Part shown: positions 25,617 to 34,665 of the stretch, one piece after another
Layout of the letters: each line of letters begins with the position of its first letter
How positions within the stretch are numbered: position 1 is the stretch's first letter
From: CAYUAG01 sp964554015
GTDB taxonomy: Bacteria; Zhuqueibacterota; QNDG01; CAYUAG01
Assembly (NCBI GenBank): GCA_964554015.1
Contig: CAZKMO010000001.1
Span: 1-64,000 of the forward strand
Direction of reading: 5' to 3'
Length of the DNA: 64,000 bases
The notes under the pieces: model-generated
Database searches by the model: none
Told to the model about the DNA's origin: nothing
Seen by the model: only the letters and a program-made list of their open reading frames with translations
Position numbers and translations under genes: made by a program

Positions 25617-27506
25617 ATGAAGATTTATCTTAAAAAAATATTGCCTTTTAGTATGATACTCTTTATAGGAATCTTTGTTACTTTAATTTACGCCGGGAAC
25701 TCATCGGATGTTCATGTATGGGAGATGCAGGAGATTTTTCTGAAGGCAGAAAACAATTACCAGAATTATTATAGGGATGTGCTGTGCTGGGTGGATCTTC
25801 AGGGACCCGATTTTTCCCATAGAATTTATGGTTTCTGGAATGGGGATAATGTATTTGTGGTGCGAGTGGTTGCCACTGAACCCGGTAAGTGGACCTGGAA
25901 AAGCGGCTCCAATCAGAAAAATGATATGGGGTTGAACCATCAAACCGGAGAATTTCAGGCGGTTGCCTGGACTGAAAAGGAAAAAAAGGACAATCCCAAC
26001 CGCCGGGGCTTTATCCGTTCTATCCCTAATGGTCATGCTCTACAGTATGCGGACGGAACTCCTTTTTTTCTTATAGGCGATACTTGGCTGGCCGGAACTA
26101 CCTGGCGGCTTCCCTTCCGAGGAGCTGCCGCTGCAGAAAATTATGAACCATCTCCGGGAATCGGTTTTGAGGATGCAGTGGCTTATCGTAAGAGGCAGGG
26201 ATATAATTCGGTAAGCATGATTGCCTGTTTTCCCAATTGGGAATCGGATTGTTATCCCAGCACCTATGCGGATTCTAACGGCATTTATTTGCGTAATGCC
26301 TGGGAAAAATTCGGTTACTATACCCAGGAAGGAAAGCTGACCGCCAAAAATATGCGGGATGAATACGGGAATCTGCCTTTCGCCATGTCAAAGAAGCATA
26401 AGGGAGTTGCTGATTTCAACCATATCAATCCTGAGTATTTCAAAAGTCTGGATAAAAAAATGCAGTACCTGTCCGAGCAGGGATTTGTCCCCCTGCTGGA
26501 AACAGTGAGAAGGGATAACTGTCCGGCCTGGAAAGCCTACTTTGATTTCAATGAGTCGTATGCCCGCTATGTACAATATCTCATTTCCCGATACGGTGCC
26601 TATAATATAATTTTTAGCGGGATTCATCTGGACTGGATCCCTAAAGAATACAGTCTGACTGCGGATGAATTCAATGAAGCCTTGACCTATCACTTAAAAA
26701 AATATGGCCCCCTGCCCTTTGGACAGCCCCATACCACCTTAATAAATAATTCCACCTTTACCCAGTTCGGACATGCTGCAGACTGCCCCTGGCTCACCAT
26801 GCACAGCGTAGGCAATAAACCCCGGGACCACCGTATTGCTGATTCTCTTCAGGTCCTCTTTCATCTTGATCCCCCCTACCCTGCCATTAATTTCGAACCT
26901 TATTATACGGGCTGGGACCATGAAATAAACAGGCCTAATGGTGAACGTCCCCCGGCAAATTCCCCCCGGGATAACTATTTCTCCCGGGCCCAGATGTACG
27001 GCTCGATTCTTTCCGGAGGACTTTCCGGGCATGTGCACGGCACTGGGGCTTACGATATTACCACCACCGGTGAACCTGATGGTATGCGTCCGCATATCTG
27101 GGATGCTTTGAAATTCAAATCAGGGCAGTATATGCAGCATCTAAGTTCATTTGTTCTATCCCAGGGAGATACATATCAGCAGCTCCAGCCCTGTCCGGAA
27201 AATCTGCACCCGGAAAAAACTCCCCCCTATCCGGAAAAGGGCCTGGACGGGCGCTCCTATATGATGTGCACTCCTGAAAAAAATTTTGCCCTTCTTTATT
27301 TTGAAAATAAATCCTTGCTTCCCACCTTGAGCGGTCTTAAACCGGAAACCTCATATACATTTCAATGGTATAACCCCCGCAATGGTAAGTGGGAAGAAAG
27401 TATGATAATTATGACTGATGGAGAAGGAACATTGGAACTGCCGCCCTTTCCTGACGGACAAAATCCATCTGTCTCTGACTGGGCCGCAAAAATTTGCAAT
27501 CATTAA
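25617..27506 (+). CDS. exported DUF5060/DUF4038 apiosidase-like glycoside hydrolase
   Basis: 629 residues from ATG 25617, preferred because GGAGG (25598-25602) is upstream of it; an in-frame ATG at 25596 lies before that SD. After the signal/anchor segment (about 7-26) come DUF5060 (residues about 35-125: VWEMQEIFLKAENNYQNYY), the DUF4038 TIM-barrel (about 135-490: GTPFFLIGDTWLAGTTWR, IIFSGIHLDW, INFEPYYTGWDH, GSILSGGLSGHVHGTGAYD), and a C-terminal collagen-binding-like beta domain (YFENKSLLPTLSGLKPE). Relatives include GH140 apiosidase. Likely removes a side-chain sugar from hemicellulose or pectin. Confidence 0.8.
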   Translation: MKIYLKKILPFSMILFIGIFVTLIYAGNSSDVHVWEMQEIFLKAENNYQNYYRDVLCWVDLQGPDFSHRIYGFWNGDNVFVVRVVATEPGKWTWKSGSNQKNDMGLNHQTGEFQAVAWTEKEKKDNPNRRGFIRSIPNGHALQYADGTPFFLIGDTWLAGTTWRLPFRGAAAAENYEPSPGIGFEDAVAYRKRQGYNSVSMIACFPNWESDCYPSTYADSNGIYLRNAWEKFGYYTQEGKLTAKNMRDEYGNLPFAMSKKHKGVADFNHINPEYFKSLDKKMQYLSEQGFVPLLETVRRDNCPAWKAYFDFNESYARYVQYLISRYGAYNIIFSGIHLDWIPKEYSLTADEFNEALTYHLKKYGPLPFGQPHTTLINNSTFTQFGHAADCPWLTMHSVGNKPRDHRIADSLQVLFHLDPPYPAINFEPYYTGWDHEINRPNGERPPANSPRDNYFSRAQMYGSILSGGLSGHVHGTGAYDITTTGEPDGMRPHIWDALKFKSGQYMQHLSSFVLSQGDTYQQLQPCPENLHPEKTPPYPEKGLDGRSYMMCTPEKNFALLYFENKSLLPTLSGLKPETSYTFQWYNPRNGKWEESMIIMTDGEGTLELPPFPDGQNPSVSDWAAKICNH

Positions 27507-27616
27507 GGTTAACCTGAATAAAATTATTAATAAACAGAGTATGCATACAAATATATATAATTCATAATGGAAGTAAGTATATATAGTTTAGAAATTAAAA
27601 GGAATATTTCCGTATA

Positions 27617-28456
27617 ATGAAAGCCTGGTCCAATATTGAAGTTTCATCCCAGGACTTAGAAATAAAAAAAATAAATGAATTCGAGAAAACCCTGGGGGAG
27701 ATACCAGCTCAAGTTCGGCAGATTCGTGCGTTGATAACCAGATTTGAGATATGTCACTTTAAATATCAGCAGCATTTAAAAAAAATCAAAGATTCAATTA
27801 CCAACTTAGAACCGGCCCTAAATCCTGATAAAATAGGTGAACATCATATCCAAAAGGGAGAAAATGCCTGGAAAAAGGATAAAACCGGACGCAGTCTGCT
27901 GGGTCAGCAATATCTGTGGTCATTAATTAATTGGCTGGGAGATGATCCTGAAGTAACCAAAAAGCATAATTATAAAAAGGATCTTAGTCAAAAAATTAAG
28001 CAATGGCTGGGAGATAAAAACCCTGATAAGCAAAGATTAGTCCGTTTATTAATAGCCAGATTGACCTGGGACTGGAATTCCTATGAAAAACTGCGGTCCG
28101 GGGGGCAAAATAAGGAACTTGAATTCCAAGCCTGCAGAATGGACATATGTCATCATGCTTTTCCGGAACATCTCAATTCTTTGCTGCAGGCAATGGGAGT
28201 AATGAAACCGTTTAAAAATTTTGCGGGATGTGGAACCTATAATGAGGAAATCAAAAAAAATATTAAAAAGGAATTATCACAATTGTTCACTAGGTTGAAA
28301 TCTAAAACCCTATCTCCTAAAAATAATACTTTGAATCGGAAAGAACACCTGGAAACCTGGCTGTTAGCTTGTCTGGTAAAAACCATGAAAGAACAAATTG
28401 GGCTGACCAAATCTTTACCTGGATATTTTCGAGTAAAAGGAGGTATAAAAAAATGA
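27617..28456 (+). CDS. hypothetical helical protein coupled to GH105
   Basis: 279 residues, highly charged, with no signal peptide and long amphipathic helices (IRALITRFEICHFKYQQHLK and a C-terminal helix). Cysteines at about 46, 171 and 176 include CRMDICHH. I recognise no family. Its stop overlaps the start of the GH105 gene as ATGA (28453-28456), so the two are translationally coupled. SD AAAGGAAT is 9 bases upstream of the ATG. Confidence 0.6.
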   Translation: MKAWSNIEVSSQDLEIKKINEFEKTLGEIPAQVRQIRALITRFEICHFKYQQHLKKIKDSITNLEPALNPDKIGEHHIQKGENAWKKDKTGRSLLGQQYLWSLINWLGDDPEVTKKHNYKKDLSQKIKQWLGDKNPDKQRLVRLLIARLTWDWNSYEKLRSGGQNKELEFQACRMDICHHAFPEHLNSLLQAMGVMKPFKNFAGCGTYNEEIKKNIKKELSQLFTRLKSKTLSPKNNTLNRKEHLETWLLACLVKTMKEQIGLTKSLPGYFRVKGGIKK

Positions 28457-29577
28457 ATATAAAAAAACTAGTGGGTAATATGAGGGTCTTCTGTTTCTAC
28501 CTCTTATTAATAATATTTTCAGCCGGATTCTTTGGGTGCAAAGAATCCAGTTCATGGGAAAATAAAATTTTGAGAACCAAAGACACTTCACCTGAGACAA
28601 TCGGAAGAATGGTCATTAATGATTTGTTGAATAGACCAGATTTAATGATGTATGTAACCGATTTCTGGACCGGCGTTCATTATGCGGAAGCCTGTGCCGG
28701 CTTCGGGGCAGCCCGGTTAGCCGGTCTTTTAAAGGACTCGCATAGTATGGACAGATTGACTGCCCGCTACAACAAAGTAATCCAAGACAGTCTGGTAAAG
28801 GATGCAAATCATGTGGACGCCAATGTATACGGCATACTGCCGCTGGAATTGTACCTGCAAACCGGTCAGGAAAAATTCCTGCAGCAGGGGCTTGCTCTGG
28901 CTGACCAACAGTGGGAAGACACCCTGTCCAATGGACTGACCAGCCAGGTGCGTTACTGGATCGATGATGTCTGGATGATCGGCAGTCTGCAGGTTCAGGC
29001 CTACCGAGTTACAGATAATGAAAAATATCTGGAAAGAGCTGCTAAAACTGTGGAATCCTATCTTGAAAAATTACAGCAGCCCAATGGTTTGTTTTACCAT
29101 GGAGAAAACGCTCCTTTTTTCTGGGGAAGAGGAAACGGCTGGGTGGCGGCAGGAATGGCTGAACTTTTATCCCAACTGCCGGAAAGCAATCCCCATTATG
29201 CCTCCATTGTATCAGGCTATCAAAAAATGATGCATGCCTTACTGGAATATCAGGCTGACGATGGCATGTGGCGGCAGTTGATCGATAAAAAAGAGGCCTG
29301 GAAAGAGACCTCCTCCACTGCCATGTTTGGCTATGCTGTAACCGTGGGGGTTAAAAAGGGTATTTTATCCGACTCCACCTTTACTCCGGTGTATGAGAAA
29401 GCCTGGAAGGCCTTGACAGGATATATCAATCCACAGGGAAAAGTGACCAATGTCTGTGTAGGTACGGGTAAAAACAATAATATGGATTATTATCTCAATC
29501 GTCCCCGTACCACCGGGGATCTGCACGGTCAGGCTCCGGTACTCTGGTTTGCTTATAGTCTGTTAGCCGAATATTAA
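28453..29577 (+). CDS. lipoprotein GH105 unsaturated glycuronyl hydrolase-like
   Basis: 374 residues from ATG 28453 (SD AAAGGAGG upstream; an in-frame ATG at 28369 lies inside the previous gene). A lipoprotein signal ends IFSAGFFGCKES. The (alpha/alpha)6 barrel shows GH105 features: VDANVYGILPLELY, RYWIDDVWMIGSLQVQAYR with the catalytic Asp region, WGRGNGWVAAGMAELL, and ETSSTAMFGYAVTVGV. Such enzymes hydrate and remove unsaturated uronic acids left by polysaccharide lyases. Specificity (rhamnogalacturonan or other) is not decided. Confidence 0.85.
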   Translation: MNIKKLVGNMRVFCFYLLLIIFSAGFFGCKESSSWENKILRTKDTSPETIGRMVINDLLNRPDLMMYVTDFWTGVHYAEACAGFGAARLAGLLKDSHSMDRLTARYNKVIQDSLVKDANHVDANVYGILPLELYLQTGQEKFLQQGLALADQQWEDTLSNGLTSQVRYWIDDVWMIGSLQVQAYRVTDNEKYLERAAKTVESYLEKLQQPNGLFYHGENAPFFWGRGNGWVAAGMAELLSQLPESNPHYASIVSGYQKMMHALLEYQADDGMWRQLIDKKEAWKETSSTAMFGYAVTVGVKKGILSDSTFTPVYEKAWKALTGYINPQGKVTNVCVGTGKNNNMDYYLNRPRTTGDLHGQAPVLWFAYSLLAEY

Positions 29578-29615
29578 ATTCTGAACTGTAATAATAAATA
29601 AAAGGGGAAATATAA

Positions 29616-29837
29616 ATGCTGTGTCCAAAATGCGGGCAGGAAAATCCTGATAATGCCGGGCAATGTTCGAATTGTTTCTATAAATTCAGATTCGGAAACG
29701 CCTTTAATGATCCCAAGAATATGACCTTTGTCACCCCTGGTAAATCAAAAGAATCAAAAATTGCCCAATATATATTTTTCTCAATACTGTTATTCCTATT
29801 TATTTTAATTATAGTATCATGGATTAAATCTCTTTAA
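29616..29837 (+). CDS. small zinc-ribbon membrane protein
   Basis: 73 residues. N-terminal zinc ribbon with Cys3, Cys6, Cys17, Cys20 (CPKCGQENPDNAGQCSNC), a linker with TFVTPGK, and one transmembrane helix (about 49-70). SD AAAGGGG. Similar short zinc-ribbon/TM proteins are common, and I know of no function. Confidence 0.6.
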   Translation: MLCPKCGQENPDNAGQCSNCFYKFRFGNAFNDPKNMTFVTPGKSKESKIAQYIFFSILLFLFILIIVSWIKSL

Positions 29838-29931
29838 ATCATCACATACTGATCAAAATAAACATGAGTAATATATTATACGTAGTTTTGGTACAATTAT
29901 TATATAAAAACTAAAAAACATATCATTTATT

Positions 29932-30435
29932 ATGAAAAATTTTATAATAAAAACAGCTAGCAATTTCAACGACGCTATAATTATTTCTCAACATATCTCA
30001 GATATATGGAAAGATAAGGTTGATCATGACTACTATATGAAAATGTATAATCATATTACAAAATTTAGGGAAGGATATCTTATAGGATACTTGACACATA
30101 AGCCGGTGGCTTCTTCCCTGGCCTTTCCCATAGGCCGCATACCCAGTTTGGAGGAAATTAACCAGGGAAATATATTTGACTTTTTCGATAAGCAGGCAAA
30201 ATATTACTACATTCATATTATACAGGTTATAGATACTATGAGAAATAAAGGATTTGGTATTAAATTATTAAGATATCAGATCAATACGGCTCAAAAAAAT
30301 AAATACAAGGAAATCGTTGGTATGGCAATTGATCGAGAGTTAGCATTATGGAAAAAATGCGGCTTCAGAGATTTCGGTGAATTCGGAATCTATAAACATT
30401 ACGGAAGAATGAAATGGGTGAAGATGCCGATATAA
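29932..30435 (+). CDS. GNAT family acetyltransferase
   Basis: 167 residues. Acetyl-CoA loop in IQVIDTMRNKGFGIKLLRYQI (R-x-K-G-F-G) and a typical C-terminus, WKKCGFRDFGEFGIY. Substrate unknown. No good SD before the ATG. It precedes a second GNAT gene by 57 bases, the two sharing little beyond the fold motifs. Confidence 0.75.
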   Translation: MKNFIIKTASNFNDAIIISQHISDIWKDKVDHDYYMKMYNHITKFREGYLIGYLTHKPVASSLAFPIGRIPSLEEINQGNIFDFFDKQAKYYYIHIIQVIDTMRNKGFGIKLLRYQINTAQKNKYKEIVGMAIDRELALWKKCGFRDFGEFGIYKHYGRMKWVKMPI

Positions 30436-30492
30436 ACCACTACTAAAAATAATAAAATTAAAAAAATATCATTAAGGAGCAACTTATACATT

Positions 30493-31014
30493 ATGACTCT
30501 TTGCACAAAAGTTCAAAATAATCCTCAAATAGAAACAGTGGCTCGTTTAGCCAAAATAATCTGGACAGAACATTTCAATGAAATGATCGGACCGGAAGCC
30601 GTTGCCTACATGATCGAAACCTTCCAGTCGAAACCGGCAATAATCAAACAAATAAAAGAACAGGGCTATACCTACTATTTGATACAGCCTGGCCAGAAAG
30701 CAATCGGCTATGCAGGGATCTGTTTGAATAAAGAAAAGGATGAACTGTTTGTAAGTAAATTGTATTTGCTTTCCTCCCAGCGGGGAAAGGGGTATGGAAA
30801 GCAGGTAATGCAGTTTCTGGAAAATATGGCCAGAAAACATCAAGTCAGTAAAATCAGTTTAACCGTCTATCATAAAAATACAACTGCTATTCAGGCTTAT
30901 AAAAAAATGGGATTCCGGCACACCGGCTCCATTAAACGTGATATTGGCAAGAATATTATAATCCATGATTATACTATGGAAAAACAAATTCTATCAGAGG
31001 AAAGTATTAAATAA
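30493..31014 (+). CDS. GNAT family N-acetyltransferase
   Basis: 173 residues. Pyrophosphate loop LSSQRGKGYGKQVMQFLE is canonical (R-G-K-G-Y-G), followed by KISLTVYHKNTTAIQAYKKMGF, typical of RimI-like enzymes. SD AAGGAG is 13 bases before the ATG. It ends about 100 bases before the eanB-like gene in the same direction. A role in the ergothioneine operon is possible but not shown. Confidence 0.8.
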   Translation: MTLCTKVQNNPQIETVARLAKIIWTEHFNEMIGPEAVAYMIETFQSKPAIIKQIKEQGYTYYLIQPGQKAIGYAGICLNKEKDELFVSKLYLLSSQRGKGYGKQVMQFLENMARKHQVSKISLTVYHKNTTAIQAYKKMGFRHTGSIKRDIGKNIIIHDYTMEKQILSEESIK

Positions 31015-31111
31015 AAATATTCACCCTTCAGAACTGATGAGTAAAAGTAGAGTTTAATCTTATATCCGAATTAAATATATTCATTTTTACAAGGAGTAAA
31101 TTATAAAACTT

Positions 31112-32434
31112 ATGACTCAAAAATATAACCATAATATTACCGCAACGGAAACAGAAAAAATTATGCAAGTTTCTGCCCGGGAGGTATTAAGTAACCTTGA
31201 GAATCAAAATGTAAAAATCATCGACGTCCGCTCAGTTAATGCCTACAATGGGTGGAGGGAACAAAACGAGGTTCGAGGCGGGCATATTAAAGGAGCCAAA
31301 AGCCTGCCTGCCAAATGGACAGAATATATAGACTGGATTGAAATAGTACGCTCTAAAAACATCTCTCCCCGGCATTCCCTAATTATATACGGCTATGATA
31401 AGGGCAAGACCGAAAAAGTTGCTCAGCTTTTTCAACGGTCAGGATATAAAAAAATAAAAGTGTTTCAAAATTTTGTTCAGGAATGGAGTTCTAATGAAGA
31501 CTATCCTATGCAAAGATTAGCCCGATACCGCCATTTAGTATCAGCTAAATGGCTCCATCAACTTATCAACGAAGGAACAGCCCCGGAATTTGATAACCAA
31601 AAATATGTACTCTGTCATGCCCATTACCGCCATAAGGAAGACTACCGGAAAGGGCATATCCCGGGTGCAGTCGATGTTGATACCAATACCCTGGAATCAA
31701 CTGAGACCTGGAACCGCCGTTCTCCCCAGGAAATTAAAAAAACTTTGGAAAATTTGGGTATAAGTCATGATACAGCCGTAATTTTATACGGAAGATTCTC
31801 TTTCCCTGACAGCCAGGATGCTTTTCCAGGCAGCAGTTCAGGACATCTGGCAGCTTTTCGCAGTGCTTTTATTATGCTGTATGCAGGAGTACGGGATATA
31901 CGCATACTTAACGGGGGCTTGCAATCCTGGTTAGATGAGAAGTTTGACCTTTCCACCCAAGAAGTAAAGAAACAACCAGTTTCAGAATTTGGCATAGAAA
32001 TTCCTGCTCACCCGGAATATGCCGTTGGCTTGGCTGAGGCAAAAGAAATTTTACAAGCCAAAAACAAAAATCTGGTATGTATGCGAAGCTGGCGGGAGTA
32101 TATCGGAGAGGTAAGTGGTTATAATTATATTGAAAAAAAGGGAAGAATACCCGGGGCTGTTTTTGCCAACTGCGGCAGCGATTCCTATCATATGGAAAAC
32201 TACAGGAATCCTGATCACACTACCCGGGAATATCATGAAATAGAGGAAAATTGGGCAGAAGCAGGAATAACTTCTGACAAGTTCAATGCCTTTTATTGCG
32301 GTACCGGATGGAGGGGGAGTGAAGCTTTTTTTAATGCCTGGTTTATGGAGTGGCCATCCATAGCCTTATTTGACGGGGGATGGTTTGAATGGAGCAACAA
32401 TAATTATCCCTTTGAAACCGGAATTCCCGAATAA
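31112..32434 (+). CDS. eanB: EanB-like triple-rhodanese ergothioneine sulfurtransferase
   Basis: 440 residues in three rhodanese-like domains (about 18-130, 143-290, 308-438). Only the third has an active cysteine: Cys396 in FYCGTGWRGSE. The first two have non-Cys loops (YGYDKGKT and YGRFSFPD). This matches EanB of Chlorobium limicola, which inserts sulfur directly into the imidazole C2-H of hercynine without oxygen. From memory, that enzyme uses Cys412 and Tyr353; here Tyr337 and Cys396 have the same 59-residue spacing. It is followed directly by an EgtD-type gene. The SD AAGGAG (31091-31096) is 15 bases from ATG 31112 but six bases from an in-frame ATA-AAA at 31103, so the true start may be non-AUG. 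A plain thiosulfate sulfurtransferase is the alternative. Confidence 0.82.
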   Translation: MTQKYNHNITATETEKIMQVSAREVLSNLENQNVKIIDVRSVNAYNGWREQNEVRGGHIKGAKSLPAKWTEYIDWIEIVRSKNISPRHSLIIYGYDKGKTEKVAQLFQRSGYKKIKVFQNFVQEWSSNEDYPMQRLARYRHLVSAKWLHQLINEGTAPEFDNQKYVLCHAHYRHKEDYRKGHIPGAVDVDTNTLESTETWNRRSPQEIKKTLENLGISHDTAVILYGRFSFPDSQDAFPGSSSGHLAAFRSAFIMLYAGVRDIRILNGGLQSWLDEKFDLSTQEVKKQPVSEFGIEIPAHPEYAVGLAEAKEILQAKNKNLVCMRSWREYIGEVSGYNYIEKKGRIPGAVFANCGSDSYHMENYRNPDHTTREYHEIEENWAEAGITSDKFNAFYCGTGWRGSEAFFNAWFMEWPSIALFDGGWFEWSNNNYPFETGIPE

Positions 32435-32446
32435 AAAAAGGTAACA

Positions 32447-33436
32447 ATGAATATTTCTGAACGTATACCAAAAATTGAAATACGTAACTTTTTACCCAAT
32501 CAAGGATTTGCAGTACAGAGAAATAAAATCCTTCGCGGACTGACTGGCAGGAACAAATATATCTCCAGCATTTTTTTCTATGATGATACAGGATCAAAAC
32601 TTTTTGAACAAATAACCAGGCTTCCTGAATATTATCCTCCCCGGAAAGAAATGCTATTACTTAAAAAAATTACCTCCCTGATTAAAAATGAACTAAAAGA
32701 TATTGATATAGTTGAATTGGGAAGCGGTGACTGCTCTAAAATTTCCATTCTTTTAAAATCCGTCCCTCCCCATTTTAGAAAAACCATTCGTTACCTTCCT
32801 TTTGACGTATCTATGGGAACGATTGAAAAATCAGCAAAAACACTTGTAAAAAAATTCCCCTATATTACCATCCTGGGTATTGTAGCAGATTTTCACACTC
32901 AGCTCCATTTAATTCCCCGGGAGAGAAAACGCATATTCTGTTTTTTCGGCAGTACAATTGGAAATTTTACTCCTCCCAAAGCGGAAGAATTCATAAGTAA
33001 TCTGAACAATATCATGAATCCGGGAGAAATGCTGTTACTCAGTTTTGACCTGGTAAAAGAAAAAGATATTCTGGAAAAAGCATACAATGACAGTCAAAAA
33101 ATAACTGCAAAGTTTAATCGTAACATTTTAAATGTTGCCAACAGATATGCAAAAACCAATTTTGATCCTCAAGACTTTCAGCACCTGGCATTTTATAACC
33201 CTCAATGCTCCCGAATTGAAATGCACCTTAAGGCTAAAAGAGACATTACCATTAACTCCCCCTATTTAAATCAGAGCAGTATCATCAATAAGGGAGAAAC
33301 CATCCATACTGAATATTCTCACAAGTTTGCTTTGAATACCATTCAAGCTCTGGTTGAGGGCAGTCAGCTTACCATTCAAAATATTTTTACTGATAAAAAA
33401 AAATGGTTTGCAGTAAGCCAACTCATTAAACAATGA
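32447..33436 (+). CDS. eanA: histidine N-alpha-trimethyltransferase (EanA/EgtD type)
   Basis: 329 residues of the Methyltransf_33 (EgtD) family, making hercynine from histidine and three S-adenosylmethionines. Family motifs are visible: FFYDDTGSKLFEQIT and PEYYPPRKE near the N-terminus, the SAM loop VELGSGDCSK, FFGSTIGNF with the substrate-contacting Asn, and GETIHTEYSHKF with Glu289 and Ser291, matching the histidine-amine-binding Glu/Ser pair of EgtD. Length is typical. It begins 12 bases after the EanB-like gene and 9 before sufS. The order methyltransferase plus rhodanese, with no EgtB-like sulfoxide synthase, indicates the oxygen-independent route. Confidence 0.9.
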   Translation: MNISERIPKIEIRNFLPNQGFAVQRNKILRGLTGRNKYISSIFFYDDTGSKLFEQITRLPEYYPPRKEMLLLKKITSLIKNELKDIDIVELGSGDCSKISILLKSVPPHFRKTIRYLPFDVSMGTIEKSAKTLVKKFPYITILGIVADFHTQLHLIPRERKRIFCFFGSTIGNFTPPKAEEFISNLNNIMNPGEMLLLSFDLVKEKDILEKAYNDSQKITAKFNRNILNVANRYAKTNFDPQDFQHLAFYNPQCSRIEMHLKAKRDITINSPYLNQSSIINKGETIHTEYSHKFALNTIQALVEGSQLTIQNIFTDKKKWFAVSQLIKQ

Positions 33437-33445
33437 AATTCATAT

Positions 33446-34663
33446 ATGTATGATATAAATAAAATTCGGGCTGATTTTCCTATTCTGGGGGAAAAAATCT
33501 ATGATAAGCCATTAGTTTATCTTGATAATGCCGCCACTACCCAAAAACCCCAAAAGGTGCTTGATGCCATATTCGAATTTTATTCCTCTATAAACAGTAA
33601 CATTCACCGGGGTGTCCACTTCCTTAGTGAGCAAGCAAGCACTGCTTATGAAGAGGCAAGAGAAACGGTAAAAAAATACATAAATGCGAAAAAAATTTCA
33701 GAAATAATATTTACCCAGGGAACCACTGACTCAATAAACATGGTGGCTGACTCTTTTGGGAGGGCATGTATAAACCAAGGAGATGAAATTATTATTTCTG
33801 AGATGGAGCATCATTCCAATATAGTGCCCTGGCAAATGCTTGGTGAGCATAAGGGTGCAGTTCTCAAGATAATTCCTATTAACCAAGATGGAACTCTCAA
33901 CCTGAAAAGATTAAAAACGCTCATTACTGACAAAACCAGACTTATTGCAGTGACCTATGTATCTAATGTATTGGGAATTATATATCCGGTTAAGAAAATT
34001 ATCGACGTAGCCCACCTGCGGAATATACCGGTACTGATCGATGGCGCCCAGGCAGTTCAGCACCGCCCGGTCGATGTTCAAAGTTTAGACTGTGATTTTT
34101 TTGCCTTTTCCGGACATAAAATGTATGCCGGAACCGGAATAGGAGTTTTATATGCCAAGCAAAAATGGCTGGATACCATGCCTCCTTACCGATATGGCGG
34201 AGGTATGATTTCCAGCGTAAATTTTGAAAAAACCTCATTTCTAAAACCGCCCCATAATTTTGAAGCAGGCACTCCTAATATTGCCGGGGCAGTAAGTCTT
34301 AAGGCAGCAATTGAATATATAAATTATATTGGATTAAAAAACATTACTGACCAGGAAATGAAATTATATAATTATGCCCTGAATAGGCTTAGCCGGTTGC
34401 CGGGACTAACTGTATATGGAAAAGCAGAAAACAGGTGTGGAGCACTATCATTTAATTTGCATGACATTCATCCCTATGATGCTGGCTCCCTACTGGATAA
34501 AATGGGGATTGCCGTGCGCACCGGCAAGCATTGTGCCGAACCCTTAATGAACCGATTCAAAATACAGGGATCCATTCGGGCCAGCTTTGCTATGTATAAT
34601 AATAAACAAGAAGTTGATATTTTAATAGACGGAATAAAAAAAGTACAGCAAATGCTAAAATAA
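33446..34663 (+). CDS. sufS: SufS-type cysteine desulfurase
   Basis: 405 residues, group II PLP-dependent cysteine desulfurase. PLP lysine is Lys225 in SGHKMYAGTG; the persulfide cysteine is Cys363 in RTGKHCAEPL. Other marks: DNAATTQKP and SNIHRGVHFLSE near the N-terminus. It removes sulfur from cysteine as enzyme-bound persulfide and passes it to SufE, encoded 2 bases later. No sufBCD genes are near, so this pair is not within a normal Suf cluster; its place after eanB-eanA suggests a sulfur supply for ergothioneine. Confidence 0.92.
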   Translation: MYDINKIRADFPILGEKIYDKPLVYLDNAATTQKPQKVLDAIFEFYSSINSNIHRGVHFLSEQASTAYEEARETVKKYINAKKISEIIFTQGTTDSINMVADSFGRACINQGDEIIISEMEHHSNIVPWQMLGEHKGAVLKIIPINQDGTLNLKRLKTLITDKTRLIAVTYVSNVLGIIYPVKKIIDVAHLRNIPVLIDGAQAVQHRPVDVQSLDCDFFAFSGHKMYAGTGIGVLYAKQKWLDTMPPYRYGGGMISSVNFEKTSFLKPPHNFEAGTPNIAGAVSLKAAIEYINYIGLKNITDQEMKLYNYALNRLSRLPGLTVYGKAENRCGALSFNLHDIHPYDAGSLLDKMGIAVRTGKHCAEPLMNRFKIQGSIRASFAMYNNKQEVDILIDGIKKVQQMLK

Positions 34664-34665
34664 CC

